From an uncultured Holophagaceae bacterium (GTDB lineage: Bacteria > Acidobacteriota > Holophagae > Holophagales > Holophagaceae), in contig CAIXHJ010000289.1 in the NCBI GenBank assembly GCA_903919165.1, positions 1 to 7,223 on the forward strand: 7,223 nt of DNA, in the 5' to 3' direction. A program made the translations under genes and the position numbers. Positions 5,300 through 7,223 of the stretch are shown here, in pieces; the stretch's first letter is position 1, and each line of letters begins with the position of its first letter. The notes under the pieces were generated by a model. The model saw nothing but the letters and a program-made list of their open reading frames with translations, did not search any database and was not told where the DNA came from.

Positions 5300-6142
5300 T
5301 TAGTTCCTTGATCGGACAAGCACCCCCTCCATGCGATCCAGCCGTTGGCGAACCTGATCCGTCAGCTCCTCCACCTTTTCGTGGAGGTGGGCGATTTCCA
5401 GTTCGGCCTTCACGTTGATCTCGTACTCGACATCATCCCGGATGTGATCCTTGGCCGCCTGCCGGTTCTGGGCGAGGAGGACGAGGATGGAAAGAATGAT
5501 GGCTTCGAGGGAGACGACCATGGTGAGAAACCCGAATGGATAGGGGTCGAAAGAGGCCTTCCCGCTGACATTCAAGTAGATCCAGAGGGCGAACCAACCG
5601 GCGTTCAGCAAGAGGAAGGTCATGCTGCCGGAGAAGTCCGCAATCCAGTCTGTCATTTTTTCCAGCAGTGAGCGCTGGTCCTCGATCTCATCCTGGACAT
5701 TGCGGGCCACCCGGGTGCGCAGGAGGAGATCGGCCTTGCGGGTCATGGCCCCCATGGCGCCGAGCAGGTGGAGGGCCGCCTCGGGTTTTTTGGTGACCAG
5801 CAGCAGCAGGTCGGAGCGGTCCAGCTCAAGCAGCTCCGTGTTAACAAGGGCGGTGGCGGTGGCCGTGCGGGGGCCTGCATCCAGCATGGCCAGCTCACCG
5901 AAGACATCGCCCCGGTGGCGCCCGGTGAGTACGATCTTTTGCCCGGCCCGGTCCACCACGGAGAGCTCCATCTCCCCGGAGGTGACGATGTACAAGGCCT
6001 CCCCGGGATCCCCCGCCTTGAACAGGGCCTGGCCAGGCTGAAGTCGCAGCACTTCCACAGCCTGGGAAAGGAGGGCCAGTTCCTCTTGTCCCAGGGCGGT
6101 GAACAAGGGCAGGTCGGCCAACAAGGCAGCATCAGCAACCAT
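5300..6142 (-). CDS. Cyclic-nucleotide-binding domain fused to DUF1003 membrane protein
   Basis: 280 residues. N-terminal cNMP-binding (CAP-type) domain, about 8-125: PGQALFKAGDPGEALYIVTS (36-55), then the phosphate-binding cassette GDVFGELAMLDAGPRTATAT (78-97). The cassette retains the conserved Glu83 and Arg92 that normally contact the cyclic nucleotide. Residues about 145-255 match DUF1003: DWIADFSGSMTFLLLNAGWF (165-184), FDPYPFGFLTMVVSLEAIIL (198-217) and AQNRQAAKDHI (224-234), with two membrane helices at about 172-192 and 204-224. A charged, probably coiled-coil tail follows (about 245-275). There is no helix-turn-helix, so it is not a CRP-type transcription factor. It is most likely an inner-membrane protein whose cytoplasmic domain senses a nucleotide; the biochemical role of DUF1003 is unknown to me. 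GAGGAG at 6152-6157, 9 bases before the ATG, supports the start. It is monocistronic as seen here and divergent from the lipoprotein gene. Confidence 0.92.
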   Translation of the reverse strand: MVADAALLADLPLFTALGQEELALLSQAVEVLRLQPGQALFKAGDPGEALYIVTSGEMELSVVDRAGQKIVLTGRHRGDVFGELAMLDAGPRTATATALVNTELLELDRSDLLLLVTKKPEAALHLLGAMGAMTRKADLLLRTRVARNVQDEIEDQRSLLEKMTDWIADFSGSMTFLLLNAGWFALWIYLNVSGKASFDPYPFGFLTMVVSLEAIILSILVLLAQNRQAAKDHIRDDVEYEINVKAELEIAHLHEKVEELTDQVRQRLDRMEGVLVRSRN

Positions 6143-6304
6143 GCAGTGGGTCTCCTCGGTGAAGGTGGAGAAAAGCTACCGCATTCGGAGGTTCCCCGGA
6201 GGGCCAAATGTGGGTTGATGATGACTGGATGCTTGTCGAGGGCAGGTTGAAGGCTCATCAGTCTCATTCAGACCTGGGTGGATAGAATAGCTAAGGGGCA
6301 GCTT

Positions 6305-6310
6305 GAGGTG
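6305..6310 (+). promoter_or_regulatory. Ribosome-binding site that sets the lipoprotein start
   Basis: GAGGTG, with its GAGG core ending 5 bases before the ATG at 6314. The frame is also open to a GTG at 6278, but no Shine-Dalgarno precedes that codon. Starting there would also put 12 polar and charged residues in front of an otherwise normal lipoprotein signal, so 6314 is preferred. Confidence 0.6.
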
Positions 6311-6313
6311 TAC

Positions 6314-6871
6314 ATGACGCACTCGCGGTGCATTCTCGGATTCCTCTTTACCGCAGCCCTCCCGGCGGTTCTGGTGACGGGCTGCGGTGGGAGTCCGCCG
6401 AATGTGGAGCAATCCCTCAATTCCGACATCGTGTCCAGGACTGCCTGCAAGGAAAAACCCTTGCCGTCACATGCGGAGAAGACTGGTGACGGGGCAGCGG
6501 TTTTGGTGTCACTGCAAGAATGTCTTCAGTGGTCCTTCGACGGTCAGAAGTTGAGCATCCTGCATGTGAATGCCGCCCAGCCGTGTTGCGCTCCGGAACG
6601 CATTGTCGGTTGGGTGACGATCTATACAACGGCCCCACCGCAGATCGAAATCCAGGAATCCATGGCTAAGGGTGGTTTCCCCTGTCCGCCCTGCATGTGT
6701 CTATTTGACCTGGGATACGAAGTGAGTTGGACGGCCCCGATCACTGTGCAGATCCGTTTCTTTGACCCCAGTCTCCTTGCCGACGAACAGGTCCTGGTAG
6801 ACACCATTGAATTGAAGGCGGGTAGCAGGGGAACCATCTGCGTCGACCGGAAACGGTATCCATGGCTCTAG
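6314..6871 (+). CDS. Cysteine-rich lipoprotein, function unknown
   Basis: 185 residues starting MTHSRC. A hydrophobic segment (7-21) leads into the lipobox LVTGC (20-24), so signal peptidase II should cleave before Cys24 and lipidate it. GGSPP follows, a flexible linker typical of mature lipoproteins; residue +2 is Gly, so outer-membrane sorting is plausible if the organism uses the Asp rule. The mature protein has eight further cysteines: C45, C70, the pair C91-C92, C124, C127, C129 and C176. The CPPCMC cluster (124-129) precedes FDLGYEVSW (131-139), and the remainder looks beta-rich. The cysteines may form disulfides in the periplasm or bind metal; no known family was recognised. Third-position GC is lower (roughly 70 percent in the first 80 codons, counted by eye) than in the oxidoreductase genes, which could mean relaxed constraint or later acquisition. 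No promoter was confidently identified. Confidence 0.72.
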   Translation: MTHSRCILGFLFTAALPAVLVTGCGGSPPNVEQSLNSDIVSRTACKEKPLPSHAEKTGDGAAVLVSLQECLQWSFDGQKLSILHVNAAQPCCAPERIVGWVTIYTTAPPQIEIQESMAKGGFPCPPCMCLFDLGYEVSWTAPITVQIRFFDPSLLADEQVLVDTIELKAGSRGTICVDRKRYPWL

Positions 6872-7035
6872 CCAAGACGTCATCGCAGACTCCCGCTTCG
6901 GATTGCACCAAGACGGGAAGGACGGCCCCTACAACGCTTGAATGGTTCTGCCTTTCCCCCTGATCGCAAACACGGATCTCGCTCGGATCCAGACCCTACC
7001 TAATTCCAGGCTGATGGGCTCGGCGTTTCCTTCTG
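6872..7035. other. Intergenic region between convergent genes
   Basis: The lipoprotein gene (plus) and the right-edge gene (minus) converge on this 164-base stretch. I see no open reading frame with coding character and no canonical terminator with a T run. The only structure is a short GGATC...GATCC inverted repeat (6974-6978 and 6986-6990, 7-base loop), plus an 8-base direct repeat CCAAGACG (6872-6879 and near 6908-6915). Both are weak. Confidence 0.4.
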
Positions 7036-7223
7036 CTACATCCCGCCCCGCAGGTTCGCGAAGGAGCGCAGGCCCTCCTCGGTGGGCTTGAGAAGGGCCA
7101 CCAGGCGGCCCTCATGCAGAGCCAGCAGGGGTGCAGCGGGATCGGGAAAGCCCTCGGGCATGTCCCAAGTCGCAGGGCGGGATTCGCCGACTGCGATGGC
7201 GCGTCCGTGGCTCAGGTGATCAG
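7036..7223 (-). CDS. truB: Probable tRNA pseudouridine synthase B, C-terminal end
   Basis: The gene enters from the right edge; 61 complete codons and the TAG stop (7036-7038) are visible. The translation includes DHLSHGRAIAVGE near the edge and ends LLALHEGRLVALLKP...LRSFANLRGGM. This resembles the C-terminal part of bacterial TruB: an xLxHGRA segment before a small PUA-like strand region with LLAL.EGRLVAL and a terminal basic/aromatic strand. TruB makes pseudouridine 55 in the T-loop of tRNAs. The catalytic Asp region lies outside the window, so this is a resemblance call. Strong G/C third positions and the stop-free frame support real coding. It could be another short-C-terminal-domain protein. 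Confidence 0.5.
   Translation of the reverse strand, partial: DHLSHGRAIAVGESRPATWDMPEGFPDPAAPLLALHEGRLVALLKPTEEGLRSFANLRGGM

Noticed and set aside
5768..6250. Plus-strand open frames opposite the cNMP-DUF1003 gene
   Set aside because: They mirror a gene with two recognisable domains on the minus strand; composition is shadow-like (Gly/Gln/His-rich).
6283..6288. TAGAAT as a -10 box for the lipoprotein gene
   Set aside because: The hexamer is good, but the sequence 16-18 bases upstream (around AGTCTC) does not resemble a -35 box and no proper extended -10 TGn is in register.

Overview
The window is GC-rich bacterial DNA (clearly above 60 percent by eye, with strong G/C preference at codon third positions in the core genes). 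It holds six complete protein genes and one further small complete gene, plus two genes cut by the window edges. No RNA gene, insertion sequence, prophage or CRISPR array was seen. A ferredoxin-dependent 2-oxoacid oxidoreductase together with a class A peptidoglycan synthase points to a Gram-negative-type, anaerobic or facultative bacterium. The lipoprotein and Sec signals fit a diderm envelope. An Acidobacteriota member of the Holophaga/Geothrix kind is my best guess, but this is an impression and not a demonstrated assignment.

Layout. At the left edge, on the minus strand, is the N-terminal half of a glycosyltransferase-51 (PBP1-type) peptidoglycan synthase. Only 37 bases away, and divergent from it, is nadK (NAD kinase, plus strand). 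After a roughly 150-base gap with two inverted repeats comes the main operon on the plus strand. Its first gene is a ferredoxin-domain/alpha-subunit fusion of a VorB-type 2-oxoacid:ferredoxin oxidoreductase. The second overlaps it by 4 bases (ATGA) and is a beta/gamma-subunit fusion. The third, 18 bases further on, is a small four-cysteine protein of unknown function. Its 3' end overlaps by 20 bases the end of a convergent minus-strand gene for a small exported beta-rich protein.

Further right, a minus-strand gene encodes a cyclic-nucleotide-binding domain fused to a DUF1003 two-helix membrane domain. A divergent plus-strand gene encodes a cysteine-rich lipoprotein that I do not recognise. 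At the right edge, on the minus strand, is the C-terminal end of a probable TruB tRNA pseudouridine synthase.

How the genes work together. The two fused oxidoreductase genes together supply all four functional units of the enzyme: the 2[4Fe-4S] electron-transfer domain, the alpha subunit, the TPP-binding beta subunit and the gamma subunit. They should form one complex that oxidatively decarboxylates a 2-oxoacid (branched-chain or similar) to an acyl-CoA and reduces ferredoxin. The small four-Cys protein is translated from the same message and is a candidate accessory factor. The remaining genes look like unrelated housekeeping or envelope functions. The most worthwhile observations are the two-polypeptide oxidoreductase architecture with its co-transcribed small Cys protein, the cNMP-DUF1003 fusion, and the CC/CxxCxC lipoprotein.
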